NCBI GenBank assembly: GCA_001899685.1
Contig: MKWG01000015.1
Coordinates: forward strand, 1-64,000
Length of the DNA: 64,000 bases
Direction of reading: 5' to 3'
DNA from: Sphingobacteriales bacterium 44-15
GTDB taxonomy: Bacteria; Bacteroidota; Bacteroidia; Chitinophagales; Chitinophagaceae
Below the pieces are notes generated by a model, which saw only the letters and a list, made by a program, of their open reading frames with translations, had not been told where the DNA came from and made no database searches. A program made the translations under genes and the position numbers. The first letter of the stretch is position 1. Every line of letters starts with the position of its first letter. Of the stretch, positions 26,010 through 36,100 are shown piece after piece.

Positions 26010-26768
26010 ATGCATAAAAAAGTATTTATCACCGGCGCCACTGCCGGTTTTGGCGAAGCCTGTGCCCGGAAATTTGCAGCGGAACAATATGATGTTATTA
26101 TTACCGGCAGGAGAGCAGAACGGCTGCTGAAGCTGAAAGATGAACTGGAGCAAACCAATGGTGTAAGTGTGCTGCCATTGTCGTTTGATGTACAGGATCG
26201 CAGACAGGTTTTTGATGCCATCCGGCAAATGCCGGAGGAGTGGCAGCAGATAGATGTATTAATAAATAATGCCGGGCTTGCCCTGGGGCGTGAATATTTT
26301 GATGAAGCGGATATAGATGAATGGGAAACCATGATAGATACCAATGTAAAAGGGCTGCTGTATGTTTCCCGCGCATTGCTGCCTTTTTTTATAGCAAAGG
26401 GCAGCGGACATATTATCAATCTCGGCTCGGTAGCGGCCAAAGAAGTATATGAAAAAGGAAATGTGTATTGCGCTTCCAAGTTTGCAGTAGAAGCCATCAG
26501 CCGCAGTATGCGCATAGATATGCTCAGGCATAATATTAAAGTGACTGCCGTGCATCCCGGGGCAGCGGAAACCGAGTTTTCGGTGGTGCGCTTCCGCGGG
26601 GATGAAGCAAAGGCAAAAGCTATTTATAATGGTCTTAAACCATTGACAGCCAAAGATGTGGCTGATGTTATTTACTATTGTACTACGGTGCCCGGTCATG
26701 TCTGCATTAATGATATCGTAATATGCCCTACTCAGCAGGCCGACGCCATTTATTTTAACAGAAAATAA
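26010..26768 (+). CDS. short-chain dehydrogenase (YdfG-like)
   Basis: 252 residues of a classical SDR. The Rossmann motif is TGATAGFGEA, with NNAG, an active-site serine in LGSVA, and YCASK carrying the Tyr-X-X-X-Lys pair. It resembles the NADP-dependent 3-hydroxy acid/malonic semialdehyde dehydrogenase group (YdfG); TGRR after the second strand fits NADP preference. Stand-alone gene. Confidence 0.9.
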   Translation: MHKKVFITGATAGFGEACARKFAAEQYDVIITGRRAERLLKLKDELEQTNGVSVLPLSFDVQDRRQVFDAIRQMPEEWQQIDVLINNAGLALGREYFDEADIDEWETMIDTNVKGLLYVSRALLPFFIAKGSGHIINLGSVAAKEVYEKGNVYCASKFAVEAISRSMRIDMLRHNIKVTAVHPGAAETEFSVVRFRGDEAKAKAIYNGLKPLTAKDVADVIYYCTTVPGHVCINDIVICPTQQADAIYFNRK

Positions 26769-26863
26769 TTTAGGCAGCAAATTTGCGTTGATAAACGGTA
26801 GCAATCCGTTGCAGGGATCGTTTTACTATTCCTGCAACCGCCAAACCCTGTAAAACGCAATGC

Positions 26864-27364
26864 ATGAAGAAGTTTTGTTTTTCTCTGATTATAATACTTT
26901 CGGTGGTCGCCGGTCAGGCTATTGCCCAGTCCGATGATGTTATCCGCATCAGTCCCTGTGATAACCAGTCTATACTAAAAGAAGCTGACAGTGTAAAGCA
27001 ACTGCTTGAAAGCGGTGGCTTTTCGATGCTCAGGGAAGCATCCATTACCATGGACAGCGGGAATGAAATACCCATTATAGTGCCTATGAATGAAGGCACC
27101 TGGTACCAGTTTGTATTTATAGGCGATATGAAGTCGAACACGTACGAGGTGCGTATGTACGACTATAGCGAAAGGCAGGTGGCATATCAGAAGAAAAGAT
27201 GGGGAGATGTAGACGGCAACGTGATCAGCTATTCTTATATACCCAAAGTGTCGGAATACCACATGATAAAGCCACTGCAGGTAAACAGCCTCCAAAAAAA
27301 GAACCTCTGCGGGTATGTAATGCTTTTTCAAAAAACAGTTGGGGCGCCCAAGGCATCAAAATAG
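26864..27364 (+). CDS. secreted protein of unknown function
   Basis: 166 residues. A clear signal peptide ends at IAQSDD. The mature part is mixed alpha/beta with no domain I recognise. It has two cysteines (SPCDNQ and KKNLCG) that could form a disulfide. It lies downstream of the SDR by 95 bases and upstream of the MbnP-like gene by 184 bases. No link to either is evident. Confidence 0.75.
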   Translation: MKKFCFSLIIILSVVAGQAIAQSDDVIRISPCDNQSILKEADSVKQLLESGGFSMLREASITMDSGNEIPIIVPMNEGTWYQFVFIGDMKSNTYEVRMYDYSERQVAYQKKRWGDVDGNVISYSYIPKVSEYHMIKPLQVNSLQKKNLCGYVMLFQKTVGAPKASK

Positions 27365-27548
27365 GATGCGGATAGGGTGCATTTGTTGTTTTACAGAAAA
27401 TAATTAAAAGAACTGCCTCTTATCAACTGGTGGAGCTGTAATATACCAGGCCATACCTGCCGTCTTTCTGTACAAGATTTTCCTGATCGTTATTGATGCA
27501 GCTTTAGTTTGATTATTTTTATAGATCAATGTTGACCAGTTTTAGGCT

Positions 27549-28298
27549 ATGAGATTTATACTGCACTTATTAGGGGCACTACTGATCCTGCTTCCATTAA
27601 CGAAAGTTGATCTGTATGCGCAGCAGGCTACCGGCAGCGTGATCATACAATTACATCACCGGGTGGGGGAACGCGAACTGGAGCCTGACAGTGCATATAA
27701 AAACAGCTTTGGTGAGCAACTGATCATCTCCAGGTTCAGGTATTATATCAGCAATATTGAGATCTCAGATACAGTAACCCGGAACACTTACCGGGTAAGC
27801 AACCAATATTTTCTGGTGGATGAAAAAGACTCGGGTTCAAAAGTGCTTTCTCTTCAGCTTCCTGCCGGGCAGTATAATAAAATATCTTTTTTATTGGGAG
27901 TAGACAGTCTCAAAAATGTAAGCGGTATACAAACCGGTGCGCTTGATCCGTTAAGGGATATGTTCTGGACCTGGAAGAGCGGTTATGTAATGGCCAAACT
28001 GGAAGGACGTTCGTCAGCATCAACGCTTCCGCATCACATATTTGAATACCATATCGGTGGTTTTAACGGAGCATATAATGTGCTTGGTAGGGTAGAGCTG
28101 CCTCTGCCTGCGGCGATAGATATCATACCGGGAAAAAAAGTACAGGTAGCTGTATCGGCAGATATTAATAAATGGTTTGCAGGGCTACACCGGCTCTCCA
28201 TAGCAGAACATCCTGCCTGCACTGTTGAGGGGCAACTGGCAAAACGATTTTCTGAAAATTATCTGCAAATGTTCACTATTCAATCCGTATCACCCTGA
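27549..28298 (+). CDS. MbnP-like secreted copper-binding protein
   Basis: 249 residues with a signal peptide (LYAQQ). The family core is visible: FRYYISNIEIS, YFLVDE, the invariant DMFWTWKSGYVMAKLEG, and HHIFEYHIGG. MbnP proteins are periplasmic partners of the dihaem enzyme MbnH, which oxidises a tryptophan on MbnP to kynurenine to build a copper site. The adjacent MbnH-type gene (8-base gap) supports the call. No methanobactin precursor is seen nearby, so this belongs to the large group of MbnPH pairs outside methanobactin operons. Confidence 0.85.
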   Translation: MRFILHLLGALLILLPLTKVDLYAQQATGSVIIQLHHRVGERELEPDSAYKNSFGEQLIISRFRYYISNIEISDTVTRNTYRVSNQYFLVDEKDSGSKVLSLQLPAGQYNKISFLLGVDSLKNVSGIQTGALDPLRDMFWTWKSGYVMAKLEGRSSASTLPHHIFEYHIGGFNGAYNVLGRVELPLPAAIDIIPGKKVQVAVSADINKWFAGLHRLSIAEHPACTVEGQLAKRFSENYLQMFTIQSVSP

Positions 28299-28306
28299 TA
28301 AAAACT

Positions 28307-29365
28307 TTGCTTACTATATTATCATTGGTTATATCGCTGACGTTGCTGGTCCTTCTGCAACTGTCATTTACTTCGGATAACGGTAATGCACATCCGATGA
28401 AGCAAAGAATACCCGAAGGGTTTCCCAGACCTGTGTATGATTACAGGAATAATCCGCTTACCAGGGAAGGCTTTGAGCTGGGCAGGAAACTTTTTTACGA
28501 CGGGCGTCTGTCCAGAGACGGGTATACGGCATGCGCTTCGTGCCACCAGCAGTTTGCCGCATTTTCAGATTTTCAGCATGTTTTCAGTCATGGTGCCGAC
28601 AGCCGGTTTACCCGGCGTAATGCACCACCTCTTTTTAATCTTGCCTGGCAAAAGGAATTTCATCTCGATGGCGCCATCAATCATCTCGAATTGCAGCCGC
28701 TTGCACCCATGACAGGGCAAAACGAGATGAATAATACACTTGACAGCATCATCGCGAGGATAAAGGCGGATGCAGCATACAGGAAAATGTTCAGCAGCGC
28801 TTTCGGCAGTGAGCTGGTCAATACACAGCGGATGCTGTGGGCACTGGCACAGTTCACTGGTAACATTGTGTCTGCTGATTCAAAATATGACAGGGTAAAA
28901 AAAGGTAAAGCTGCTTTTAATGAATGGGAACAGCAGGGATACCTTATTTTTAAGGAGCGTTGCGCGGACTGCCATACGGAACCTTTATTCACCGACCTTA
29001 AATACCATAATATAGGGCTGGCTGTAGATACTTTCCTGAACGATTTTGGGAGAAGGGACATCACGGGCGATAAAAGTGATTCTCTCAAATTCAAAACGCC
29101 GTCGCTCAGGAATATCTCCCGTACAGATCCTTATATGCATGACGGGCGGTATTGGGGACTTTCCACGGCAATTGACCACTGGCAGACACGTTCGGCTTCT
29201 GATACTACTGCAGATGCGCTTATATTACGTGGAAAGCCACTGGAAAAGATGGAAGTAAAATACCTGGTTTCTTTCCTGCATACGCTGCTGGATTCTTCTT
29301 TTCTGAAGGACCCGATGCTGGCAGACCCTGTTCAGGGAAATATGATCCATGGCCCTTTGCAGTGA
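28307..29365 (+). CDS. MbnH-like dihaem cytochrome c peroxidase family enzyme
   Basis: About 352 residues with an N-terminal membrane or signal segment. Two haem c sites are present, C76-ASC-H80 and C219-ADC-H223. FHLDGAINHLELQPL and KTPSLRNISRTDPYMHDGR are typical of the cytochrome c peroxidase/MauG family. MbnH enzymes use the two haems in a high-valent state to oxidise a tryptophan of MbnP. No ATG fits the start: TTG at 28307 is the best candidate, eight bases after the mbnP stop, so the exact N-terminus is uncertain. Confidence 0.88.
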   Translation: MLTILSLVISLTLLVLLQLSFTSDNGNAHPMKQRIPEGFPRPVYDYRNNPLTREGFELGRKLFYDGRLSRDGYTACASCHQQFAAFSDFQHVFSHGADSRFTRRNAPPLFNLAWQKEFHLDGAINHLELQPLAPMTGQNEMNNTLDSIIARIKADAAYRKMFSSAFGSELVNTQRMLWALAQFTGNIVSADSKYDRVKKGKAAFNEWEQQGYLIFKERCADCHTEPLFTDLKYHNIGLAVDTFLNDFGRRDITGDKSDSLKFKTPSLRNISRTDPYMHDGRYWGLSTAIDHWQTRSASDTTADALILRGKPLEKMEVKYLVSFLHTLLDSSFLKDPMLADPVQGNMIHGPLQ

Positions 29366-29402
29366 ATTTCATTTATTCAGCAATTCTTTTTAATTTAAAA
29401 GA

Positions 29403-29849
29403 ATGAAAAAGATATCTCTTATACTGACCAGCCTGTTTTTTATGAGCGGCTTATATGCCCAGGAGCCGGTGGAATGGTCATTTTTTACAAAAAAGCTTAC
29501 TGACGGCAGCTATGAAGTGCATCTTTCCGCTACAATAGATAAGGGATGGTTTATCTGCTCGCAATATTCCCCTAAGAAGGGATTTTCTCCCACAGAAATA
29601 AAAGTAACACAAAACGAAAATGTAAAGCTGTCCGGCAAATTTGAAGAAGTAGGCGCATTGCAGAAAAGAAAAAGCGCTGAGGATAACGCCCGGCTCCAGG
29701 TTTTTGAAACCCAGGTGGAATTTGTATCAAAGGCTTCCGTTCGCGATCACCAAAAAGGCAACCTGCAGGGGACTATAAGCTTTGTTGCCTCTGATGGCGC
29801 GCAGACCCTTCCGCAAAAGACAGTCAACTTTTCTGTTTCGTTGAATTAG
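29403..29849 (+). CDS. secreted DsbD N-terminal-like domain protein
   Basis: 148 residues with a signal peptide (GLYAQEP). The mature part begins VEWSFFTKKLTDGSYEVHLS and includes KGWFICSQYSPKKG, like the immunoglobulin-like N-terminal domain of DsbD (Pfam 'DsbC', disulfide bond corrector). Only one Cys remains, so the DsbD redox pair is absent and the role is more likely binding than disulfide exchange. It follows the MbnPH pair by 37 bases and may share its transcript. Confidence 0.7.
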   Translation: MKKISLILTSLFFMSGLYAQEPVEWSFFTKKLTDGSYEVHLSATIDKGWFICSQYSPKKGFSPTEIKVTQNENVKLSGKFEEVGALQKRKSAEDNARLQVFETQVEFVSKASVRDHQKGNLQGTISFVASDGAQTLPQKTVNFSVSLN

Positions 29850-29983
29850 GAGGGAGAAGCTGGCCGTGAGACGACAAACGACAGACGACAAACAAAAAAT
29901 CATCCCAATTTTAAAAGTGACCCCTATAAAAATAAGAGGTATTGCCTTACCACTTATCCCTTACCACTTATCTCTTACCCCTA

Positions 29984-30433
29984 TCACGCATCCGGGATCT
30001 CAGGCTCTACTAATTTTTTCAGCTTCTCCAACGATTCCTGCCATCCAAGATAGCACATCTCAGCGGGGATGACCGCAGGGATACCTTCCTGGATGATCTT
30101 AAGCTCTGTGCCGCAGGAAACCTTGTTTAGCCACACGGATGTGATCATTTCACCGGGCAGGTTGGGATCATCAAATTTGTCTGTCATCTTGATGAACTCG
30201 TTCGGTTTGATGTCTACAAATTTTCCGCCGAAAGAGTGCCCGTTGTTGGTGGAGAAATTGATAAAAGACATTTTGTAATCGCCTCCGACTTTAAAGTCCA
30301 TTTGATGAACTATGCCGAGAAACCCATAAGGAGGGATCCATGATACATAAGCCCTTGCATCAGCAAAAGCGCGGTATACTTCTTCCGGTGATGCTTTTAA
30401 TACGCGATGTAATGTTACGCTGTTAGTAGACAT
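29984..30433 (-). CDS. SRPBCC/AHSA1 domain protein
   Basis: 149 residues of the START/Bet v1-like fold: LHRVLKASPEEVYRAFAD at the start, WIPPYGFLGIVHQMDFKVGG, and a C-terminal helix (YLGWQESLEKLKKLVEP). The family binds hydrophobic ligands; the exact role is unknown. It is the last gene of a minus-strand group with two VOC proteins and DoxX, a set often found together. The 189-base gap before it is filled with word repeats. Confidence 0.85.
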   Translation of the reverse strand: MSTNSVTLHRVLKASPEEVYRAFADARAYVSWIPPYGFLGIVHQMDFKVGGDYKMSFINFSTNNGHSFGGKFVDIKPNEFIKMTDKFDDPNLPGEMITSVWLNKVSCGTELKIIQEGIPAVIPAEMCYLGWQESLEKLKKLVEPEIPDA

Positions 30434-30449
30434 AAAAATTGTTTTTTTG

Positions 30450-30622
30450 GTGAATAGGCAATGGTGAATAGTGAATCGTGAAACGACAGACGTCAGGTGT
30501 GAAACGAGAAATATCAGGTGAATGGTGACCGGTGAATAGAGAGAGGAGAAGGATGTAAAATAAGACGCATCTTTAAATATGCTTCACCTCTTACTTCTTA
30601 CCACTTATCACTTACCACTTAC
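30450..30622. repeat. mixed word-repeat block
   Basis: The gap holds three vocabularies in sequence: GGTGAATAGGCAATGGTGAA and TAGTGAATCGTGAAACG, then GACAGACGTCAGGTGTGAAA, then CTTACTTCTTACCACTTATC and ACTTACCACTTACTTACC. These correspond to repeats at 18505, 20389 and 29935/33040. The block has no coding potential. It lies between two genes of the same direction. Confidence 0.6.
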
Positions 30623-31018
30623 TTACCCCTGCAGCATCCAGTGCTTGCCGAACTTATCTTCCAGTGATCCGAACCATCCGAAAAATGATTTGGTCACCGG
30701 CTGCTCCACTTTGCCGCCTTCGGAAAGCCTGTTGAAATAATCTTTCAGTTCATCTTCGCTGTCGCAGATCAGCGCCAGGTACACTGTGTTGCCTTCTACC
30801 GGTTTAGTTGGCGCCATGTCTGACCCCATGATCTCAATGGTGCTGCTTTTTAAATGCGAATGCAATACCTGCGAATGCAATTCCGGAGCCACCTGGTCTT
30901 TAGCAGGGGAGTCTCCTGCCAGCATTAGCTGGAGATCTCCTCCAAAAATGCTCTTGTAGAAATTCATCGCTTCTGTGCATCTGCCGTAAAAATTTAAATA
31001 AGGATTGAGTTTTGCCAT
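30623..31018 (-). CDS. VOC-family (PhnB/glyoxalase-like) protein
   Basis: 131 residues in the PhnB-like arrangement: LNPYLNFYGRCTEAMNFYKS at the start, a central HSHLKSSTIEIMGSD, and FGWFGSLEDKFGKHWMLQ at the end. These small metal-dependent or metal-free fold proteins include isomerases and resistance proteins; the substrate is unknown. It is a paralogue of the next VOC gene upstream and ends with the same W-X-L-Q/N signature. Confidence 0.87.
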   Translation of the reverse strand: MAKLNPYLNFYGRCTEAMNFYKSIFGGDLQLMLAGDSPAKDQVAPELHSQVLHSHLKSSTIEIMGSDMAPTKPVEGNTVYLALICDSEDELKDYFNRLSEGGKVEQPVTKSFFGWFGSLEDKFGKHWMLQG

Positions 31019-31061
31019 ATTGCTGTATTTGATTGTTTAAAAAATTTTTGTGAATCTGGTT

Positions 31062-31475
31062 TTATTGATCTTTTGAGCAGTTAAGCAACCAGTGATTGCC
31101 ATACCTGTCTGTAAGAGAACCAAACAATATGCCGTAAAAGCTGTGTTGTACGGGATATGTTTGCTGTGCACCATAAGATAGTTTTTTATAGCAGCTTCTT
31201 AATGTTTTTTCAGTAGCGAAGCTCATGGAAATTGCAATCGCATTACCCTTTATCAGGCCCTGCTCAGCTACCATATCTGATCCCATGAGCACAAAGTTTT
31301 CAGAGATCAGCGAAGCATGGACAATAGTTTTTTTCATCTTCGCAGGCATTTTTTCCGACATAGGAGATGTTCCAGCCGTTTGAAGTTGCAGCTTTCCGCC
31401 AAAGCATTTTTGATAGAACTTCATCGCCTCCCGGCAATTTCCGTTAAATGTAAGATAGGGATTAAGCTTTTTCAT
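31062..31475 (-). CDS. VOC-family (PhnB-like) protein, second copy
   Basis: 137 residues, clearly related to the preceding VOC protein (LNPYLTFNGNCREAMKFYQK, IVHASLISENFVLMGSD, SLTDRYGNHWLLN). It replaces the FGWFG loop by FYGILFG. Its ATG overlaps the TGA of the DoxX gene by one base, so translation is coupled. Function unknown. Confidence 0.86.
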   Translation of the reverse strand: MKKLNPYLTFNGNCREAMKFYQKCFGGKLQLQTAGTSPMSEKMPAKMKKTIVHASLISENFVLMGSDMVAEQGLIKGNAIAISMSFATEKTLRSCYKKLSYGAQQTYPVQHSFYGILFGSLTDRYGNHWLLNCSKDQ

Positions 31476-31891
31476 CAGGAATGCGATAATTGCAGGAATG
31501 ATGATTTGTTTTTCCCGGACGAAAAAGATACGTCTTTGGTCTTATTATAGTAAAAATAAGAACCAGCCAGGATCAGCAGGGCTACCAATGGAAAAACAGA
31601 CTGCATGCCTAAACCATCCACTACTGTATGGGAAATGAATGCGCTGAAAAAATTGAAGGTAAACCCTGCATAAGCCCATTCTTTTATTCTCCCTTTAAAA
31701 AATGGCAATATTAAGATCAGGGCGCCCGATACTTTGAAGAAGGTAAGCAGCACGCGAAAGTAATCCGGGTATCCCAGGTGACTGATCCCCTGCTTTGCCA
31801 GGTCGGTATTGAATGTAAGGGCGGGCATTACCCCGTCCAGCACAACGATCAGGGAGGTTAAGATCCAATAGAGCGTTTTATTCCTTTTCAT
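31475..31891 (-). CDS. DoxX-family membrane protein
   Basis: 138 residues with four hydrophobic helices: ILTSLIVVLDGVMPALTF, VLLTFFKVSGALILILP, EWAYAGFTFNFFSAFISH, FPLVALLILAGSYFYY. This is the DoxX-like pattern of small quinone-linked membrane proteins. I start at ATG 31891 (MKRNKTLYW). It is the first gene of the minus-strand operon DoxX-VOC-VOC-SRPBCC, divergent from the AraC-type regulator 135 bases away, which may control it. Confidence 0.85.
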   Translation of the reverse strand: MKRNKTLYWILTSLIVVLDGVMPALTFNTDLAKQGISHLGYPDYFRVLLTFFKVSGALILILPFFKGRIKEWAYAGFTFNFFSAFISHTVVDGLGMQSVFPLVALLILAGSYFYYNKTKDVSFSSGKNKSSFLQLSHS

Positions 31892-32025
31892 TGTAATGAA
31901 GTTGATATTTGAATAGTGAAGTTGACAGTACAAAGATGCTGTCAATGATCAAAAAGAAGGCTGTGAGGAAACGTCAATTTAGAGGGGTGATCGCGCCAAT
32001 ATTATTTTGTAGCTTTATTTAAAAT

Positions 32026-33033
32026 ATGCGCATGAAAAAAATAACTGTGTATGTTCCTGAAAGTGCCGTAATAGAAGCCATTACACCGGCATACCGGGCA
32101 TTTAAAACGGCTAATGAGTTTTTAAAAGCTTCCGGCAAAAAGCCTTTGTTTGATGTGGAATATGTGGCGCTAAAGAAAACGGTAAGCGCAAATGACGGGG
32201 AATATGCCATTAAGATTGACAGGGTATTAAAGGATGTGGGGAAAACTGATGTGGTGATCCTGCCTGCCCTGTATGGAGATATTGATCATGCTATTAAAGC
32301 CAATGCCCGGGCAATACCGTGGATACAACAGATGTACGGAAGAGGCAGTGAAGTGGCAAGCTTATGTATCGGCGCATTCCTGCTGGCAGAGACCGGTCTG
32401 GCAGATGGCAAAAAATGCTCTACACACTGGGCTTATTATGATCTGTTCCGGCAAAGATTCCCGCAAGTGGAAATTGTTGACGGCGCTGTAATAACAGACG
32501 AAGGACGGCTGTATTCAAGCGGGGGCGCCAATTCATTGTGGAACTTATTGCTCTATCTCCTGGAGAAATATACTGACCGCGGCACGGCTATCATGACCGC
32601 GAAATATTTTGCTATTGATATCGACAGGAACAGCCAGGCGGCGTTCACCATTTTTACGGGGCAAAAGGACCATAATGATAAAGATATTCTGCGGGCGCAA
32701 AAATTTATCGAAGAAAACTTCCAGGAAAAAATTACGGTGGATGAGCTGGCGGATATGCTAAATACAAGCCGCCGGAGCTTTGAAAGAAAATTCAAGCAGG
32801 CTACCAATAATACCCCGGTTGAATATATGCAAAGAGTAAGGATCGAGGCTGCAAAGCGGAGCTTTGAAGCAAGCCGCAAAAACGTAGCCGAAGTGATGTA
32901 TGACGTGGGATATACCGACACCAAAGCCTTCAGGGACCTGTTTAAAAAAATAACAGGGCTCACACCTGTTGAATACAGGAATAAATATAATAAGATGAGT
33001 ATTGAGGAAAACGGAGTGGGGTATAAGGCATAA
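32026..33033 (+). CDS. GlxA-type AraC family regulator with DJ-1/PfpI domain
   Basis: 335 residues. The N-terminal 190 form a class I glutamine amidotransferase-like/DJ-1 domain (elbow Cys in ASLCIGAFLLAETGL, then STHWAY). The C-terminal 100 are two AraC helix-turn-helices (ITVDELADMLNTSRRSFERK, NVAEVMYDVGYTDTKAFRDL). Such proteins sense an unknown ligand and regulate neighbours, here most likely the divergent DoxX operon. The last residues (GVGYKA) are encoded by the beginning of a TAAGGCATAAGG word repeat that supplies the stop codon. Confidence 0.92.
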   Translation: MRMKKITVYVPESAVIEAITPAYRAFKTANEFLKASGKKPLFDVEYVALKKTVSANDGEYAIKIDRVLKDVGKTDVVILPALYGDIDHAIKANARAIPWIQQMYGRGSEVASLCIGAFLLAETGLADGKKCSTHWAYYDLFRQRFPQVEIVDGAVITDEGRLYSSGGANSLWNLLLYLLEKYTDRGTAIMTAKYFAIDIDRNSQAAFTIFTGQKDHNDKDILRAQKFIEENFQEKITVDELADMLNTSRRSFERKFKQATNNTPVEYMQRVRIEAAKRSFEASRKNVAEVMYDVGYTDTKAFRDLFKKITGLTPVEYRNKYNKMSIEENGVGYKA

Positions 33034-33102
33034 GGCGTAAGGTATAAGGCATAAGTGGTAAGGGATATTGGCTGTAGGCGCAAGGCATGCTTTGCGTCCG
33101 GA

Positions 33103-36100
33103 TTAGTTTTTATCTCGTCCCAGCATACTTAAATATGTAATAAGATCGGCGATATCTTCTCTGTTGATGCCATCCAGTAATCCTCCCGGCATTAAAGAAC
33201 CGTTTTCTTCAAAACGCTTCAGCGATTTTTTGCGCACGCTCACATTTCCTTTAGTAGCTGTTTTAATCTGAATATTGTCAGCATCTTCTGCAAGCCTGAT
33301 CCCTTGTATGATCTCCCCATTGGCTGTTTCAGCAGTGACACGATTGTACCCTTCTTTAATGTTTTGCGAGGGCCATAAAACCTCGATCGCTATTTCTTCC
33401 GGAGATAAACCCCTGCCAAGTGCAGACAGGTTTGGACCTATATTACCTCCTTTGCCATTGATGGAATGACAGGAAGCGCAGACCTGCAAATGCATATACA
33501 CCTTCTCTCCACGTATTGCGTTGCCTTTTTCTTTTACCATTTTTACCAACTGGTTTACGTACTCACTATTATAATCAGCGGGAATAGCAGTATGATTGCC
33601 TGCAATGGCATTCAACTGCTTACGCAATTCAGGCGCTTCTATTCCTTTATGCGCCAAGGCTTCTAACATCAGGCCGGCAGACCCGGCAGAAATGCTTTGT
33701 TTTTTGATTTGATTAGTGATCAACGCTATACCTCCCTGTTGCTCAACTACGGGTGTGATGATGCTCAGCATTTCTTCCACTGTTCCTACGTTCCGCTGTG
33801 TTTCTTCAATCGTAAGTGTTGTCGCCAGACCTAAATCTAACCTGCTCAGACTTTTGAGGGCTGCAAGCCGGAGTGCCGGCGGATTCTTTTCCGAACCGGC
33901 CTGGGCCTTTAACAGTGGTACGGCAGTCTCACCTTCTAATTGAGCTAATGCCTGTATAGCCCCTGCCCTGAGCTCAACCGGCTGCGCTTCATCCTGTAAA
34001 ATGCGACCAATTGTAGTGCCGGACTGTTGTATTTTCCAGGTGTTCAAAATATTTATCACGGCTATTTTAAAAGGTAGTGGATTTGCCGCTTCCAGGGCCG
34101 ATGTTAAATAGCCTGTCGTTTTACCTGAAAGAGGTGGTGGTGGCAGGCTGGATAATTCATCAAGCAGTCCGGCATCTTTTAATGCTATTCCCTGCTGTAA
34201 TACAAAATCTGTATGCACGCCGTTGCCGGTTTTAGCCAGTGCCAGTAATAGTCCTGTCTTTTCTTTTGCGGATACATCCCGCAGGGATACCAGTTGTATA
34301 AGCTGCTCTGCAGGCATCCATGACGGCGGATCTCCGGCGATTACGTGAGCCAGGTGAGCAGGCTTAGTAAAATGAATGTCTCCCCCCTGCAGCGCCTTTT
34401 CCCAGGCAGGGCGCAGGGTATACACTGTTTTATCCCACGCGTAGTCAATAAATTTATCCGTTGGGTGATCAAAGATCTCTGCAGCGATCGCTATAGATTG
34501 CGGTTGGTGAATATAGCTTAAAGCTACCAGCGCATGCAGCCTCACCCGCGGATGAGGATCATTGATCAATAACCGGAGTGTGCTTAACGGATCGTTTATC
34601 CGGTCCAACCATTTTGAGATCGCTTGTGCTGCATATGCTCTTGCGCCGGGCTGTTTCCCTTTTGCCAGCTTTATCACCAGGCTTTCGTTCACCACGTTGT
34701 GGCTTTCAAGCACCCCGGTTGCTTCCATCAAATAATGCTCATACGAGATATCTTTCGGGTCAAGGTTTTGGATCCATGCTATTGTTGCAGGAACGACCTT
34801 GTCTTTCGGGGCAGCAGCAAGCAGGCGTTTTACCTGGTAACGTATCCAGAATTCAGAGGACTTCAGTTGGTTGAGCAGCTCCGGGAGCGGTTGATCCTCC
34901 AGCTTAGGTGGCTTCACAAGTGGCCGTCCTACGGCAGTAATGCGCCAGATCCTTCCATGCAACTTGTCTCTGTCGGGGTGCCGCAACGAGGCCTGGTAAT
35001 GACCGATGATCGGGTCGTACCAGTCCAAAACGTAAATAGCGCCGTCAGGTCCCATGCATACTTCTACCGGGCGAAAACTCCTGCTGCCGGATATTACCAG
35101 CGGTTCAACAAGACGGGCTTTGAAACCCGAAGCATCTTCTGTTACCTTCATCCGCTCTACGCGGTTGTTATAGTAGCCGGCCAAAACAAAGTCTCCCTGC
35201 AGATCTTTGGGCATGTGCCGGGAGCGAACGATCACGAGCCCCGAACCTTTGATCTTCAGCTCACCTATTTCGGGCAGGTAAGAACGTTTGGAATTTTCAA
35301 TGAGTCCGGGTACTGAAAAGTATAACGGTGGATCATTGGCTTTGTGAAACATATTACCCCAGTCGTCAAAGTTCATTCCCCAGGGATTAACACTCGCCGT
35401 AGACCAGTCAAAGAAATTGTCCAGCTTCCCGGTAGAGGGCCTGTATCTCCATATTCCTGCCCGGTTTTGCCGCTTTATTCCCCAGGGTGTTTCAATCCGG
35501 CTGTAAATATTATGCCCCTGCGAAAAAAACAGGTCTCCTCCCGGGCTCCAGGTAAATGAATTGATGGTTTGGTGGAGATCGCCGGTACCAAACCCCGAAA
35601 AAAGCACTGAACGTTTATCAGCTTTCCCGTCTTTGTCAGTATCTTCCAGGAAGACTAATTCTGTTTGTTGTCCCATATATACGCCACCGTGCCCAAGCTC
35701 GAAGCCAAGCGGTATATTAAGCCCGTCAACAAATACACTGGAAGTGTCTGCTTTCCCGTCATTATTCCTGTCTTCAAGGATAAACAGCTTATCGTCAGGT
35801 TTTTTCCCCAGTTCGCGATGGGGGTAGGTGGTGGTGCATAATACCCAGAGCCTGCCCCGTTCGTCCCAGCGCATGGCTACGGGGTTGGCAATGCCCAGTG
35901 TTTCCGATGCATACAGCTCTATTTTGTACCCGTCAGCGACTTTAAAAGAGGATAGTTCCGCTTCCACTGAATTATCTGGTTCTGCCGGCGCTACCGACAT
36001 AATGTTTTGAGAGGGGGCAGGGTCAGGAACAGCCTTTGTTTGTATAGTATGAGGCGAGGAGGAGTTTTGATCAGGTTGTTTGCAGGAAATGATACCTGCT

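Noticed and set aside
34624-35316. 230-codon plus-strand frame
   Set aside because: It is antisense to the haem/dehydrogenase lipoprotein gene, which has convincing domains throughout.
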